Both the position numbers and the translations under genes were made by a program. A DNA stretch of 64,000 bases from Tillus elongatus (lineage: Eukaryota > Arthropoda > Insecta > Coleoptera > Cleridae), in assembly GCA_964006375.1 (NCBI GenBank), contig OZ023267.1, forward strand, positions 16,317,471 to 16,381,470, written 5' to 3'. The stretch's first letter is position 1. Every line of letters begins with the position of its first letter. This document shows positions 11,521-26,215 of the stretch, one piece after another. A model generated the notes under the pieces. That model was not told the origin of the DNA, did not search any database, and was given only the letters and a program-made list of their open reading frames with translations.

Positions 11521-12130
11521 TATATATCGGAATCTCCTCATTAGTGTTTGTGAAGGCACGTGAAAAGTCTACGACTGTATTGAATACGGAACAGTTACAC
11601 TAAGTTAGGGCAAGAACAAACAACCAGATATGCCATTCAAATTCAATTAAGTTTTAAAACTTTCACCTCCTCTTTATTAATTTTTTTTCTACAAAAAATC
11701 ATCGGCATAACACCAATCTGATACTAAAAAATTGATAAAAAGTGAAGTCACTAACTAGGATTATAACTCGTCATGTAGGAGTCGATTATCCGATGTAGAG
11801 GTCTTAACCCACTTGGCTACGGTCTACATGTATATATTAGCAGGTATGTCCAGTGGTACATATGTAAATTGTCTAAAATCTTTACTATTTACACCAAACA
11901 ATTTTTATTTACCATGGATTTTTTGCTCATATTTTACCAAAATGAAGAAAAATAAGGACACAGACACATATCTAGGAGCTTACTAGTCATTTCGTGTTGT
12001 ATTTTTCACTTACATTCGTAATACTACCATAATTATCAATTTTGACGTTTTAACTTTCTTTAATCAGATTTAATTAATTAAAAATTACTTTACCTATAAC
12101 TTTTTGTCTTTTAGTATAGATATCTGAATT
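11517..12130. other. Intron sequence, nothing recognised
   Basis: AT-rich. No ORF or tRNA-like box could be supported. Confidence 0.4.

Positions 12131-12558
<428 letters not shown>

Positions 12559-12644
<86 letters not shown>
12559..12644. repeat. (TA)n microsatellite
   Basis: Pure TA tract next to the snapback hairpin at 12645. Confidence 0.97.
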
Positions 12645-12647
<3 letters not shown>

Positions 12648-12750
12648 TAACGAATTTATCCAAGCCACTTGCAAAAGGAAGGTATTCAAATTTTGATTAA
12701 ATTTGGTGAATACCTTCCTTTTGCAAGTGGCTTGGAAAAGTTCGTTAGCC
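12645..12750. repeat. Near-perfect hairpin formed from RF1 right ends
   Basis: Arms of 44 bases (12645-12688 and 12707-12750) with an 18-base loop. The left arm starts GGCTAACGAATTTATCCAAG and the right arm ends in its near-complement. The unit is the RF1 GTTCGTTAGCC module placed head to head. Confidence 0.85.
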
Positions 12751-13040
12751 AGAAAAATCGGCCCAGGTTTTCTCAGAAAATTTTGTGTTTTCTTTCGAAA
12801 AAAAAATTATATCTCCGGAAATAACAAAGTAATACTTCAAGTTTACTTTCGGACATTTTTGTACATTTTCAAACAATAAAGTTATTTTGATGAAACATGA
12901 CACATTATTTCTAGTATATAGGTTATACTGGTCACCAAATTTGATGACTGCTTTCTTAAAAAAGCATACATATGTGGTATTAAAAACAATTTTGTGAAAA
13001 TTCACTACCATAACGCACACGCTGCTTTCGGACTTTTTTG
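12751..13040 (-). repeat. RF1 repeat, inverted
   Basis: Continues leftward-reading RF1 body: AAATTTTGTGTTTTCTTTCG, AACAATAAAGTTATTTTGAT, and the CACTACCATAACGCACACGC module near 13001-13020. Confidence 0.7.
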
Positions 13041-14115
<1,075 letters not shown>

Positions 14116-14379
14116 GAAAAGTCTAGGGATATTTTTAAATAATACAAAAAGGAACAAATTGATTTTGGAATCGATCAAATTGCACTCACGATGAATATAT
14201 TTGATCAATCACTCGATATAAAACCATCTGTTGTTAAAAAAAAAGTAAAATGATATCAAAATTGATAAACCCTATATGTCATAAAAGTAGAATTTACATA
14301 TGAACCGTAAATTTAGTTTCGACTTCAGTCATTCTTCAGTTTTTGTTTAGCAGCTGCATTTAAAATATTGTGTTTTACC

Positions 14380-15389
14380 ATGGAACAGCGACATTTGGCT
14401 TTAGACGAGCGGTAGGCCTTCTTCAAGCGGGCGTGAGGCATAATGAAGTAGCTGAGCGGATGGGTGTTTCCCAAGGTGTGATAAATCGTGTATGGGGGCG
14501 TTTTAAGGAAACTGGCAGTCTGTCCGAGTAACATCCAAGACGAGGACGCTCTACGACGGCAGGTCAGGATAGATTCTTATGGTTAACTGCCAGAAGGTAG
14601 CCTACAACTGCGGCACCTGAATTGGTTACGACTCTGCAAAGGACTCATAATGTAACCATTAGCCGAAATACTGTAAGAAATCATCTTTACGAAGCAAACC
14701 TATCTAGTAGACGTCCAGTCAGATTTCCACCTATTTCCAGGGGCAATCGCGGCAAGATTGGACTGGCGTCAAAATTATCTGAATTGGACTGCAGATAACT
14801 GGGCTACAGTTTTACTCACAGACGAATCTAGGTTTATTTACACCCGGATTCTCGTCGAGTAAGGGTGTGGAGACGATCTGGAAATGCGGAACGCTTAAAA
14901 CATATTCAGGAAGTGTATCCATACAGAGGTGGTACAATAATGGCATGCGGCGGAATAATTATTGGTGGCAGAACCAAACTCGTTTTTCCAAATCGCTTCC
15001 TAATAGCTTAGCTCCATCTGGATACTATTCTTAAACCCATCGTGCATCCATTTACAGGCGCTGTTGGTCAAAACTTCCGCCTAATGCATCATAATGCCCG
15101 TCCACATGCCGCGCGCATCGTAACCAACTGGTTGGATAATGCGGAAATTGAAGTTTTACCATAGCCAGCACAATTCCCGGACCTGAATCCGATAGAGCAT
15201 GTCTAGGATATGCTTCAACGAAGAATTACTCCACATATGGGCAACATACGTAATGGGTTTACATTCCAGGAGCTTCTGACAGCAGAGTGGGCACCTTTAC
15301 TACAAGGAGACCTTGACAATCTCATTTTGTTTATGAGCAATAGACCTAGAGCTGTAATTACTCAACGTGGAGGTCATACTTTGTATTAA
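14380..15389 (+). pseudogene. Tc1-like DD34E transposase, decayed
   Basis: The remnant reads MEQRHLALDER, then after frame changes RHNEVAERMGVSQGVINRVW (helix-turn-helix), VTISRNTVRNHLYEA (second DNA-binding half), LLTDESRF (first catalytic Asp), GGTIMACGGI, and NARPHAARIVTNW. The last block is FPDLNPIEH with the catalytic Glu. It ends …GGHTLY then TAA. The spacing between the second acidic position and the Glu is 34, so this is the DD34E (Tc1) group, not the DD41D family elsewhere in the window. The second Asp is replaced (HHNARPH), and there are several in-frame stops, for example after GSLSE and in EVLP-stop-PAQ. It is inactive. Helper proteins from elsewhere could in principle still recognise the ends; that is inference. 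Confidence 0.85.
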
Positions 15390-15444
15390 ACTTTTTTCTC
15401 ACATGCTCAGAAGTTTTTGAAAAATTCTGAAAATTTGTCTTCAA

Positions 15445-15445
<1 letters not shown>

Positions 15446-15508
<63 letters not shown>
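15446..15508. repeat. (TA)n microsatellite inside the Tc1 element
   Basis: TA tract lying between the transposase stop and the right inverted repeat, so it arose or inserted inside the element. Confidence 0.97.
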
Positions 15509-15511
<3 letters not shown>

Positions 15512-15661
15512 ATAATCTTCTAGGTTTCTTGAATAAAACATTTCATTTTATATAATATTAAACAGTTACTTATACCACTTATACCATACGTTTTTTGTTT
15601 TCTTCTTAAATTATATCAAGAAAAAAGTATTTTTAAAAATATCCCTAGACTTTTCCGATGT

Positions 15662-17290
15662 GTATATATAAATATGTATATATATCACACCGAAAACTCA
15701 AAAAATAATGGGCCGATTTTCATTAAATTTGGTAGGTGCCTTCATTTTCTGAATTGCTTGGACAACTTCGTTAACCTGAGAAATCCGAATAGTTTTTCCG
15801 GGAAACTTTTGGGTTTCCTTTCGGAAAATTTTTGTATCTTCTAAAATATGAAAGCTATGACAACCGAATTTGGCGTGTACAAAAAATTGGGTCCCACTGG
15901 CGAACAAAGGAAAGCACAGGATCAAAACATATTGTGTAGTTAACAAGACCAATTGAATATTACATAGAACGGTCAAGTTTCTTTGGTGCAAAAATGTCAA
16001 GAAGTAGCCGAAAAAATATTTTGAAAATTTTATAATTTTTCTTCTTGAAACGTCCAATTCGCGATTTGAAACGTCAAAATTTGCATTTTCAGGCACATAA
16101 TCTAAAACAAATACGGATTGTGTAGAAGAAATATCATAATAGGTGTGTTTTATAAAGCCTTAAGTTTCAGCTTCAACCATCATTGTACTTATTTTACTAA
16201 AATATTAGAAGATCAATTTCAAATAGACCATATTTCTGGTGCTTTGGCAGTAGTTTTAGATATTGAGTTTAGGGTTTAAAGGTCTATATATTAGCAAGTT
16301 TTCATAAACTTGTGGATTTTGAGAAGATTTCTTCAAATGAGCGCGAACTAAAAGCCCTAAAACCCATATACGGGGTAAGTTTCAGTTTTTGTCTGTTTAC
16401 ACATTTACAGGGTCCATTTCTACGGTAAAACTAAATATTCTTGTTTATATATACTAGATACGATCAAAAATTGTATACTTTAATTACAGGGTGTTTTGAG
16501 CTGCATCCTATAAATTATTTTGATAATCACAGAGTGGCCAATAAGTCGTTGGTGATACACACTTTCTTTTCTAATAGAACACTCCTTATGTTATTGTATA
16601 TTCCATTAAATTATAATGCACGTTTGTAAGGAACAAAAAATGTTATCGTTCATCGTTTTTGAGTTATTTCAATTATTTTGCAACTTTTCCCGTTTTTGCC
16701 ACATTGCACAAACACATATCACAAATTGTAAAAAGGCGTTTGTACCAATAGAAAGTTAAGCCCCATGGGGATGGCGCATTCACAGAGCTTTTCGTTTGTA
16801 TTACTCGTCGAAAAAATCGAGCTGCCATATACAGGTACTCTCAAATAATGGCTGAATTTCAGCTGTATTGTATTACTCGTCGAAAAAATCGAGCTGCCAT
16901 ATACAGGCACTCTCAAATAGTGGCTGAATTTGAAAAGTTTTCGCAGGAATGTTTTTAGTGTTTCCGTAGAAACCATTTTTTTTGGTAACATTTTTGTGTA
17001 ATGTTGGTAATTAATAATAAATGTTTAGTAAGTTATTGTAAATATAAGTTGTCGAATTGTTGTGAAAAATATAATATAGTGTAACATTACTGAAGGCAAT
17101 TTCGGCCAAAGAAATTGGGGATTGTTGTGTATGGTTTAATTTTTTTTTACTTGGGTCATAAAGCTGCTTGTCAATAATTATATCTTGGCAGGTATGTAAA
17201 TGGCTTGAAAAGATTCGTTGGCCAGGAAAATCGGACAAGTTTTTTCTGAAACTGAAACAACAAAGCTATTTTAATGAAATACTACTACTA
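15662..17290 (-). repeat. K repeat, 1.6 kb, copy 1
   Basis: On the minus strand it follows the same block order as 51706-53315. First comes AGCTTTGTTGTTTC, then ATAATTATTGACAAGCAGCT, GCAGCTCGATTTTTTCGACG, and CCAACGACTTATTGGCCACT. The order continues with the TGTTTACAC junction, GAGCGCGAACT in reverse, TGATGGTTGAAGC, and CGGCCCATTATTTTTTGAGT with GGTGTGATATA at the end. It is non-coding throughout. Its two ends share modules with RF1. Confidence 0.75.
16797..16931. repeat. Tandem duplication of 72-bp unit within K copy 1
   Basis: Two adjacent units (16797-16868, 16869-16931) each carry TGTATTACTCGTCGAAAAAA and CTCTCAAATA.TGGCTGAATTT. The other K copy (52140-52210) has the unit once. Confidence 0.9.
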
Positions 17291-17807
17291 CATTGTTACC
17301 ACTATATATGTTAACCAATTATTTTAAGCAAATTGCGCTTCTGGGTAAACCGAATATAACATGTACTTTGTTACTCAAAGTAGGTACAACAATCCATATA
17401 TTATTAAATTTTTGGGTTCCTCATCGGATTCTAGATAAAATCGTATAAAGACACCATCTGTCAAGATGGCGACGTTTCCCGAACAAATTCGATTCCTTCG
17501 AATCTTTTCAAAATGTCACTACTGTGTTTGATAAGACATATCTACGCTATTAAGTAAGCTCAGAAATTCTGCCTCGTTGGGGAGACTGCGGAAGTTCACT
17601 TGTTAGTAAAGCGCAGTTATTGTTTTCAGTAACTTATACAGAGGGTTCTATACTAAGTGCCGCAGTAGCGCAACTTATTTCATTCAGATTGGGATATTTT
17701 TTAATGGAACACCCTATATTTTAGCAAATTTTCATTAGGAAAAATTCGCTAATAAAGAGGTCACGATGAAAAGCTTTCGGAAAAAATTCTTAAATAGGTA
17801 TCTAAGC
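17291..17807. other. Intron sequence left of the foldback
   Basis: No gene. AACACCCTATATTTTAGC at 17716-17733 and the hairpin-like TTAGCAAATTTTCATTAGG (17729-17747) followed by AAAAATTCGCTAA (17748-17760) recall RF1 pieces. Confidence 0.4.
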
Positions 17808-18889
17808 GATAACTCAAAAAACACAACTGATTTCAATAAAACTTGCCAAAAATCTTGTTTGGGCGAAGACCGAGGTCGAGTTAGTTAATCAGCCTTTATG
17901 GTCAAGTTTTTCGGGTGGAAAATCGGGGAAAACTTTTTGAAAACGCTATATTTTTGTAAGTATTGGAGTAACTAGAATGAGACTTTATTTTTATTTTTAT
18001 TTAATATTATTGGCTGCGGCATCTCAGGCCATTAGCACATTCTTTCCTATCATTTAATATTATTTACAAATTTTCCAGACAAACTCAACTTGGCTCGCCC
18101 GGGAATCGAACCCGGGACCTCTCGCTTTGCAGGCTGGCACCTAGCCACCTGCGCCACGAGGGCGTCTGAATGAGACTTTACATATAGCTATAAATAGTGC
18201 AAGTAAACCTATTCTGTGAATTTTAAGTAACTTGGTATACAATATTTCAAGTTTTGTCGAAATTAAAAATAAAATTTCAAAGACATGCATTGAGACGACT
18301 TAGTGGTTAAAGTCCAATTCCTCACAGAGTAGTTAACTGCCACGCGTAGATTGATTCGTACAACAGGTAAAAACCATACATTAACGGTAACCAAACTAAA
18401 TATATATCAGGCTTAAGACATACTACCCGAACCAACAATCGTGAAATCTCAGCCGCACTTATGAAAAATGACAGACGACATGAAATTAATAATTTTTCAA
18501 TTGATTATTATTTAACTGGGGGAGTCAATCAATTATTAAAAGACACTATACTTGTAGCCTTCCTTATGAACGACCTCAAATACAGTTTTAGCGCAACATA
18601 GATATATTATCCTGTCGTATAATATATTAGAAATGTAAAAATCAAGCCAAGTCTCTATAAAAATGATTCTAAACTGGTTTCTTTTATCTTTAAACTCAAA
18701 CCCAAGACGTCATATAAGACCGAAACAGTCGTGGGATGTGTTTCAATGGTAGTTATACTAATTCTGTAATTAATTGTTACGTATACTTTGAATATAATAT
18801 CCCGGACTGACTTGATTAGGTTAACTAAAACGAAATTATACTGGCGATTTATAAGGAAAAATAACTGCTACGTATATAATTTGGCAGAT
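17808..18889 (+). repeat. Foldback left arm
   Basis: Inverted partner of 20080-21185. It is interrupted by the SINE at 17988-18167. Confidence 0.8.
17988..18167 (-). mobile_element. tRNA-derived SINE (family S2) with perfect target duplication
   Basis: On the minus strand it starts GCCCTCGTGGCGCAGGTGGC (A-box region), has the B box GGTTCGATTCC inside CCCGGGTTCGATTCCCGGGC, and ends in an AAATAAAAATAAAAATAAAG tail. It is flanked by identical 13-bp copies of GAATGAGACTTTA (17975-17987 and 18168-18180). The tRNA-like head would be transcribed by RNA polymerase III and the copy moved by a LINE; both are family knowledge. The right arm of the foldback lacks this insertion. Confidence 0.9.
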
Positions 18890-18966
18890 GGGAGATGGGA
18901 ATCAAACCCAGTAAACCCTTCGGTTGAGTGACACACGTTCTTACTTGTAGAGCACCGAGGCTGTGT
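18890..18966 (-). mobile_element. SINE S1 fragment
   Basis: On the minus strand it reads CCTCGGTGCTCTACAAGTAA, then CTCAACCGAAGGGTT and GGGTTTGATTCCC (B box). This is the same head as the SINEs at 31685 and 32927. Only the tRNA-like part is present. Confidence 0.6.
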
Positions 18967-20079
18967 GATTGATATTTATATTGTTAAAATTTATTGTTTT
19001 TCCTTATTTCTTAAACCCTGGATTTTGGAACTCCTACAGCATCTTTAGCCTTTCTACATGAATTTGTAGGATCTGTCTAGCTATAATCATAATTTCTTGA
19101 GTTTTCTGCTGAGAAACATTATATTTTTTCAGCCAAGGATGTGAAAATTATCGATATCTTTTTTAGTTGTCCTAAATATAGCTCTTTATCGCTCTCTTCT
19201 TTCGGAACACCAAACAATGTTCTCAACAACCCTCTCGATATAGGCATCAAATGGAACGTATTCACTTGTGAAATACAGTAGGCTATGTGACATTTTAGTA
19301 CACCTAGATACTGTTTAAAAAATATTTCTAACTTATTTATTTCTTGGTGGTTTTGTTAAAAAAATCATTAAGAAGGTATTCTGCATGAAAATATCAGAAA
19401 GGCGAGCTGGCAATCCCAAACCTTGTAACAGTAAAATAAATAATAACGTTAAGACTTTTCAGATCTAGAGAAAAAAGAAACGAAATAACAAAGCTAATTT
19501 GGTTATATTACAAAAGCTTCTAATTTGAAAGTAAGTCAATTTTCCAACAAACCAGAAAACATATTTTGTTAAGTCTAACTTTAAAGTGGACAGAACGTAT
19601 TCTTGAGTCCTTTAGTATATTTCTTCTCTCTGTCTGTTGTATTTTTTAATTGCATAAAGTATAATAAAATTTCAGGACGCCGCAAGTGCGTTATAGTAGC
19701 AAATTTTCATAAGATTTGTACACTATTATTATACGGTATATTAGTAAAGCTAATGGCGAATTTTTCTTAATGAAAAATTGCTAATATTTTAAACTTACAC
19801 AGACCTTGAATATCGATTTTAAAGGTCCTAGTACGAGCACATTTGTTTAATTGTTTCGATACCATCGATATATCTATATTATCAAAAAAAAAATTGCGTT
19901 CTAACCCCTTTTGAGAAAAATGTCCAAAACTCAATTTTAAATGAAGCTGAAGAACTAGATTTTTCTATATCTGCAGATAAGTGTAAGTCTCTTGAAAAGA
20001 AACTTCTATTAAAAGTTTCATCAAGGTTACACAGAAGATTTCCAGAAGGAAACTTAATTCATATTTAGAATAGTAATGT
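18967..20079. other. Centre of the foldback element
   Basis: No ORF above chance. At 19678-19790 there is an RF1-type module (CCGCAAGTGCGTTATAGTAG) and a hairpin-like GGCGAATTTTTCTTAATGAA. Confidence 0.45.
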
Positions 20080-21185
20080 ATCTGCCAAATTATAAATGTA
20101 GCAGTTATTTTTCCTTATTATGCGCCAGTATGATTTCGTTTTAGTCAACCTAATCAAACCAGTTTTTTTCAATATCAACAATAACAAAATTATAATTTCA
20201 GACTCAAAGGTGACAAACGTATTTAGCCGTTTTAAACAAAAACAAGATCTTGTTCAAAACGTATGAAATCTGCACACTATTGTTTCTCCAAATGTCAACA
20301 TAAAACACAAAAACCAAACATTTATCGAGCTGGATTCGATCGCGTAACCTTCTGCTTAGGAGGCAATCGCGATGCCCCCAACGCCATCTAGGTACAAGTC
20401 AACTAACGTTTTATTTGCGTGATGCTTACAGAGTTAGTAGAATTACCATTGAAACACATCCCACGGCTGTTTGTGTCTTATATGACGTCTTATGTTTAAG
20501 TTTAAAGATAAAAGAAACTATTCTACAATCATTTTTATAGAGACTTGGCTGATTCTGTTTACATTTCTGCTATATTATGCGACAACATGATATATCTATG
20601 CTGCGCTAAAACTGTATTTGGGGCCGTTAATAAAGCTACAAATATAGTGTATTTTAATAATTAATTGAATCCCCCAGTTAAATGACAATCACTTGGCAAA
20701 TTTTTAATTTCTGTCGTCTGCCATTTTTCCAAATTGCGGCCGAGATTTCCGATCACTGGTTCGGGTAGTATGTTTTATGTCCGGTATATATCTACTTGGA
20801 TTACCGTTGATGTATGGTTTATACCTGTTGTATGAATCAATCCTCGCGTGGCACTTAACTACTCTGTCCGTCAGGCATTGGACTTTAACCACTAAGTCGT
20901 TTCAACGCATGTCTTTGGGATTTGGAAAAAACTCTAAATATTGTGTACCAGATTACTTAAAATTTACAACATAGGTTTATTTGCATTATTTTTAGCCACA
21001 TGTAAAGTATAATTCCAGGTACACTGATACATACAAAAACATAGCGTTTTCAAAAAGTCTTCCCCGATTTTCCACCGGAAAAACTTGAGCATAAAGGCTG
21101 ATTAACGAACTCGACCTTGGTTTTCGCCCAAACAAGATTTTTGCTAAGTTTGATTGAAATCACTTAACTATTTTTTTGAGTTATC
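20080..21185 (-). repeat. Foldback right arm
   Basis: Inverted partner of 17808-18889. It is interrupted at about 20195-20425 by a tRNA-like insertion. Confidence 0.8.
20195..20425 (-). mobile_element. SINE-like insertion with tRNA-like head
   Basis: Reading on the minus strand, TAGATGGCGTTGGGGGC resembles an A box and GCGATCGAATCCAGC a degenerate B box, about 40 bases apart. The left arm of the foldback lacks this block. No clear target duplication was found. Confidence 0.45.
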
Positions 21186-21309
21186 CCTCAGGCCTCAGAA
21201 AGATCCGGCTTAGGACTGAACACACTGAGACCTCACAGACGATATCCGGCGAGATTTGGGGAGTGGGAAAATGAGGCCCCGTAATCGAGCTACAACAACC
21301 CAACCCATG
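21186..21309. other. Short spacer
   Basis: Nothing recognised. Confidence 0.3.
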
Positions 21310-22054
<745 letters not shown>

Positions 22055-23903
22055 GGTTTCCTCTCAAGCTCCAACTGCAGCAAACCCTTCTGGACTCTTG
22101 CTAAATCTATGGGGAATAATTTCTGCAAAAGCACGTTCCCACCTCTTGTCTCAGGGGATGAAATTGTTTCTAGCGCCCTGGGCAAGGCTGAACTTTTTGC
22201 TTAGTTGTTCGCCGGCAATTCTACTCTCAACCCACCTCCAAATGTTCAACCACCAACAGTCCCCAATGTCGCGCATAAAATGACGGATATCATTTTCAAA
22301 ACTAAAAAGGTACGAAAGATGCTCTCTTCTCTTAATACCAGGAAAGCCTCTGGCCTTGACGAGATCCCAGCAATTGTTCTCAAAAATTACGCACCCGAAC
22401 TTGCTCCTGTCCTGACTCGTCTGTTTCAGATATCTTACAATAGAGGCATGTTCCCTAGTTACTGGAAAACTGCTAGAGTACAACCCGTCCCCAAGATAGG
22501 ATCGAAAGCGCTTCCTAGCAACTACAGGCCTATTTCTCTCCTTTCAGTCATCTCTAAAGTGATGGAAAAGTATATAAACACCGAATTACTAAAATATCTT
22601 GAAAAACACAGTCTAATCCACGACAGGCAGTATGGATTCCGTCAGCGCAGATCGACTGCCGACCTCCTTTCCTTTGTCACCCATTCTTGGAACAAGTCTA
22701 TGGAACTACACGGTGAATCTCAGATTGTTGCTCTAGACATATCCAAAGCATTCGATCAGGTCTGGCACGCAGGCTGCTTAATAAACTTCCGGCCTATGGC
22801 CTACCACCAAAACTTTGTACCTGGACAGCAAATTTCCTCTCCAACAGGAGCATTTCTGTTGTTCTGGATGGCCATTCCTCTAAACTGTATCCAATTAATG
22901 CAGGAGTTCCTCAAGGTTCAGCTTTAGCCCCTACTTTGTTTCTTCTCCACATCAATGACCTCCTCTCGAGCACATCCAACCCAGTTCACAGTTACGCGGA
23001 CGACAGCACCCTCCACTCAAATATACAATATTCTAAGCCTGTCTCTTTAGCCCAATTAGATGAGGATCGCAGAGTGATGGAGGGTTCTGTCTCTGTGGAT
23101 CTCCAAAAAATATTAGACTGGGGAAGTAGAAATCTTGTACAATTCAACCCCACCAAATCTCAGTCTTGCTTTCTTTCTCATAAGAGATACACCAGCCCTA
23201 GGCCCATCACAATGAACAACCAAGTTTATCAAAGTAATGAGTCCTTTTATCTTGTTGGCATTTCTGTGGATCGAAATCTTAATTGGCACCAACATGTCAC
23301 ATCAATTGCAGAAGCGGCTGCTAAGAAATTAGGTTTCCTCTTCCGGGCTCGCAAATACTTTTCACCAGCTAATCTCTATACCTTATATACTTCACAAATA
23401 AGGCCAAACCTCGAATAATGCTCCCACATCTGGAGTGCAGCTGTCGCTTCTACACTCGCTATCCTGGACTCAATTCAAAAGAGAGCTATACGTCTCATCG
23501 GTGACCCTACCCTCACCCAAAGGCTGCCATCCATTGCCCACCGACGTGCCGTTGGTGACCTCTCTCTCTTTTATAGATATCTGCACGGGCACTGCTCAGA
23601 GGAGCTTTCCTCCATAGTTCCCCCACCTGCTGCCCCCAACAGATCAACCAGGGGAACAGAGGGAATGCACCCTTTTACTGTTCAAGTCACCAGACATAAA
23701 ACATCTTATGCCCGCTCTTTTGTCCCGAGGACTTCCAAGTTGTGGAATTCCTTGCCGGCACATGTCTTTTCTTCTCCTCCGAACCTCCAAACCTTCAAGT
23801 CCAGAATTAACAAGTTGCCTCTTTCCTTCTTGTCGACATCCACGGTACGATGATATTTAGGCTGTGAGTCCTCGTGGTGTGTTGTTAAAGTAAAAAAAAA
23901 AAA
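22055..23903 (+). mobile_element. LINE J, copy 3, 5'-truncated
   Basis: Begins within the linker before the reverse transcriptase (CTGCAGCAAACCCTTCTGGA) and runs to the 3' end CTCGTGGTGTGTTGTTAAAG with a poly-A tail (23891-23903). 5' truncation is typical of LINE insertion. It lies antisense to TMTC2. Confidence 0.9.
22205..23853 (+). pseudogene. LINE J copy 3 reverse transcriptase and C-terminal region
   Basis: The open part 22205-22927 carries RKASGLDEIPAIVLKN, NYRPISLLSVISKVMEKY, YGFRQRRSTADLLSFVTHSW and the catalytic motif A, ALDISKAFDQVWH. A 4-base loss beside GGCACGCAGGCTGC shifts the frame. The YADD box (HSYADDSTLHS) is in the next ORF, 22936-23418, which also has DRNLNWHQHVTS. Two more shifts follow, and 23665-23853 holds the end region with SFVPRTSKLWNSLPAHV. 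It is the best preserved J reverse transcriptase apart from copy 2, but it is not translatable as one protein. Confidence 0.88.
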
Positions 23904-24169
23904 CTTACCGCTCGTGACCAACAACGAACAATAATATCAATAACTCGGCAACGACAACATTCCACAGCGTAAAGACAACTTGTCACAAGGTATGTTTTTG
24001 TCTGTCCTTATACACCTTATTTTTTATGTTCCTACTTAGATAAATAAATTTTTTATAACTTTTATTCTTATCTCAATGTACTACCATCATTCAGATGCTG
24101 CTTCCCGATTTCTTTGTAATCTTAAAACAGTAAGCTATATGTGGAGTAGACAAATTAAGGTCCTGGAAT
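23904..24169. other. Intron sequence after LINE J copy 3
   Basis: Nothing recognised. Confidence 0.4.
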
Positions 24170-24350
24170 TAAACTCTACGAAGTAGGCAGATTGGGGCAT
24201 TATGGGTCCTTTTCTTTCATGTTTTCTTACTCTCTTGAAAGTGGCTCCATAGCAGGAGCCGAGACGTCAAGTTTCAACAAATCCTAGACGCGGTTCAACC
24301 CAAGAACCAAATATTTTTTACACTTATAATCGCGGAAACCTTTCAGAAGA
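24170..24350 (+). repeat. Retroelement 3'-end-like repeat (copy 2)
   Basis: Homologous to 21310-21489. Here the stem is complete: GGCTCC, loop ATAGCA, GGAGCC, followed by GAGACGTCAAG. TCTTGA upstream can pair with TCAAG downstream. Confidence 0.5.
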
Positions 24351-25084
24351 TATATTTATAAATATAAATGAAAACAAATAAATGAAATTATTTTTTCAAA
24401 TGAAAATTCGCTAAAGAAGGCTTGTTGACTGTGAACACTTTTTTATCCGATTTATTAAGTTCTGATAATGAAAATCTTAAAATAAGCTTACCGTATCAGG
24501 AACTTTTTCCCAATAAATTTGAAATAGCATTTGAAATATAATCTGCCCACATTTTTTCTAATACAAGTCTGAAGCACATTTTTATACAATATCCGTTTTA
24601 ACTTCCCCCAACAAAAACATTCAGTGATTAAAAACAAACACGATGAGAACTTTGGATTTATCTATATTGCTTGAGATTTCTATAGCAGAAAGTCTTGACA
24701 AAAAAATCTGACATTTTTGATAAAAGAAGATCCATGCAATCTCGCAGGTAAATATTCATTAAATCTTATTGTTACCGATCACTGGCATCTACTGATAATA
24801 AAATCAATACCGAGACCTCGGTTTTTTACCAAACTTCTAAAATTGCTTATTGACGTGGTAGCGCCTGATTCTCTGTTTTATCTGTATTTTGATTTATTTG
24901 AGGTCTTATGTTTTCGTCCCGATGAACGCATTGTTAAAAAATCTATTAGAGATCCTGTTTTATAATGTTTGTTTTCTGTTTATTTACGGTTATTTGAAAA
25001 AGGTTAAAATGGATTTAAAGTTCAGAACTATTTGTATAAGAAGCCATGGTAACCTTACTATTTAATAAATTAAATGATACATTG
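24351..25084. other. Intron sequence, nothing recognised
   Basis: The 82-residue ORF at 24717-24965 has no recognisable motif, no splice context and no relatives in the window. Confidence 0.4.

Positions 25085-26215
<1,131 letters not shown>

Larger units (their letters stand above)
17808..21185. mobile_element. Large foldback element with ~1.1-kb inverted arms
   Basis: The left arm (17808-18889) and right arm (20080-21185) are inverted copies, with strong similarity over nearly their whole length. Both outer ends read GATAACTCAAAAAA inward, the RF1/K terminus. Shared landmarks include AATCTTGTTTGGGCGAA, AATCAGCCTTTATG, ACGACTTAGTGGTTAAAGTC, CATACTACCCGAACCA, TCTCTATAAAAATGATT and ATAAGGAAAAATAACTGCTA. 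Each arm carries a separate SINE-like insertion missing from the other. The 1.2-kb centre is non-coding. Because no transposase is present it must be non-autonomous or a very old remnant. The mobilising enzyme is unknown. Confidence 0.8.

Noticed and set aside
18090..18167. A functional tRNA gene
   Set aside because: The A and B boxes are present, but the piece continues into a SINE body with an A-rich tail and target duplication, and the cloverleaf was not supported.
24717..24965. 82-residue ORF in the TMTC2 intron
   Set aside because: No recognisable motif, no splice context, no homologue in the window. Its length is compatible with chance.
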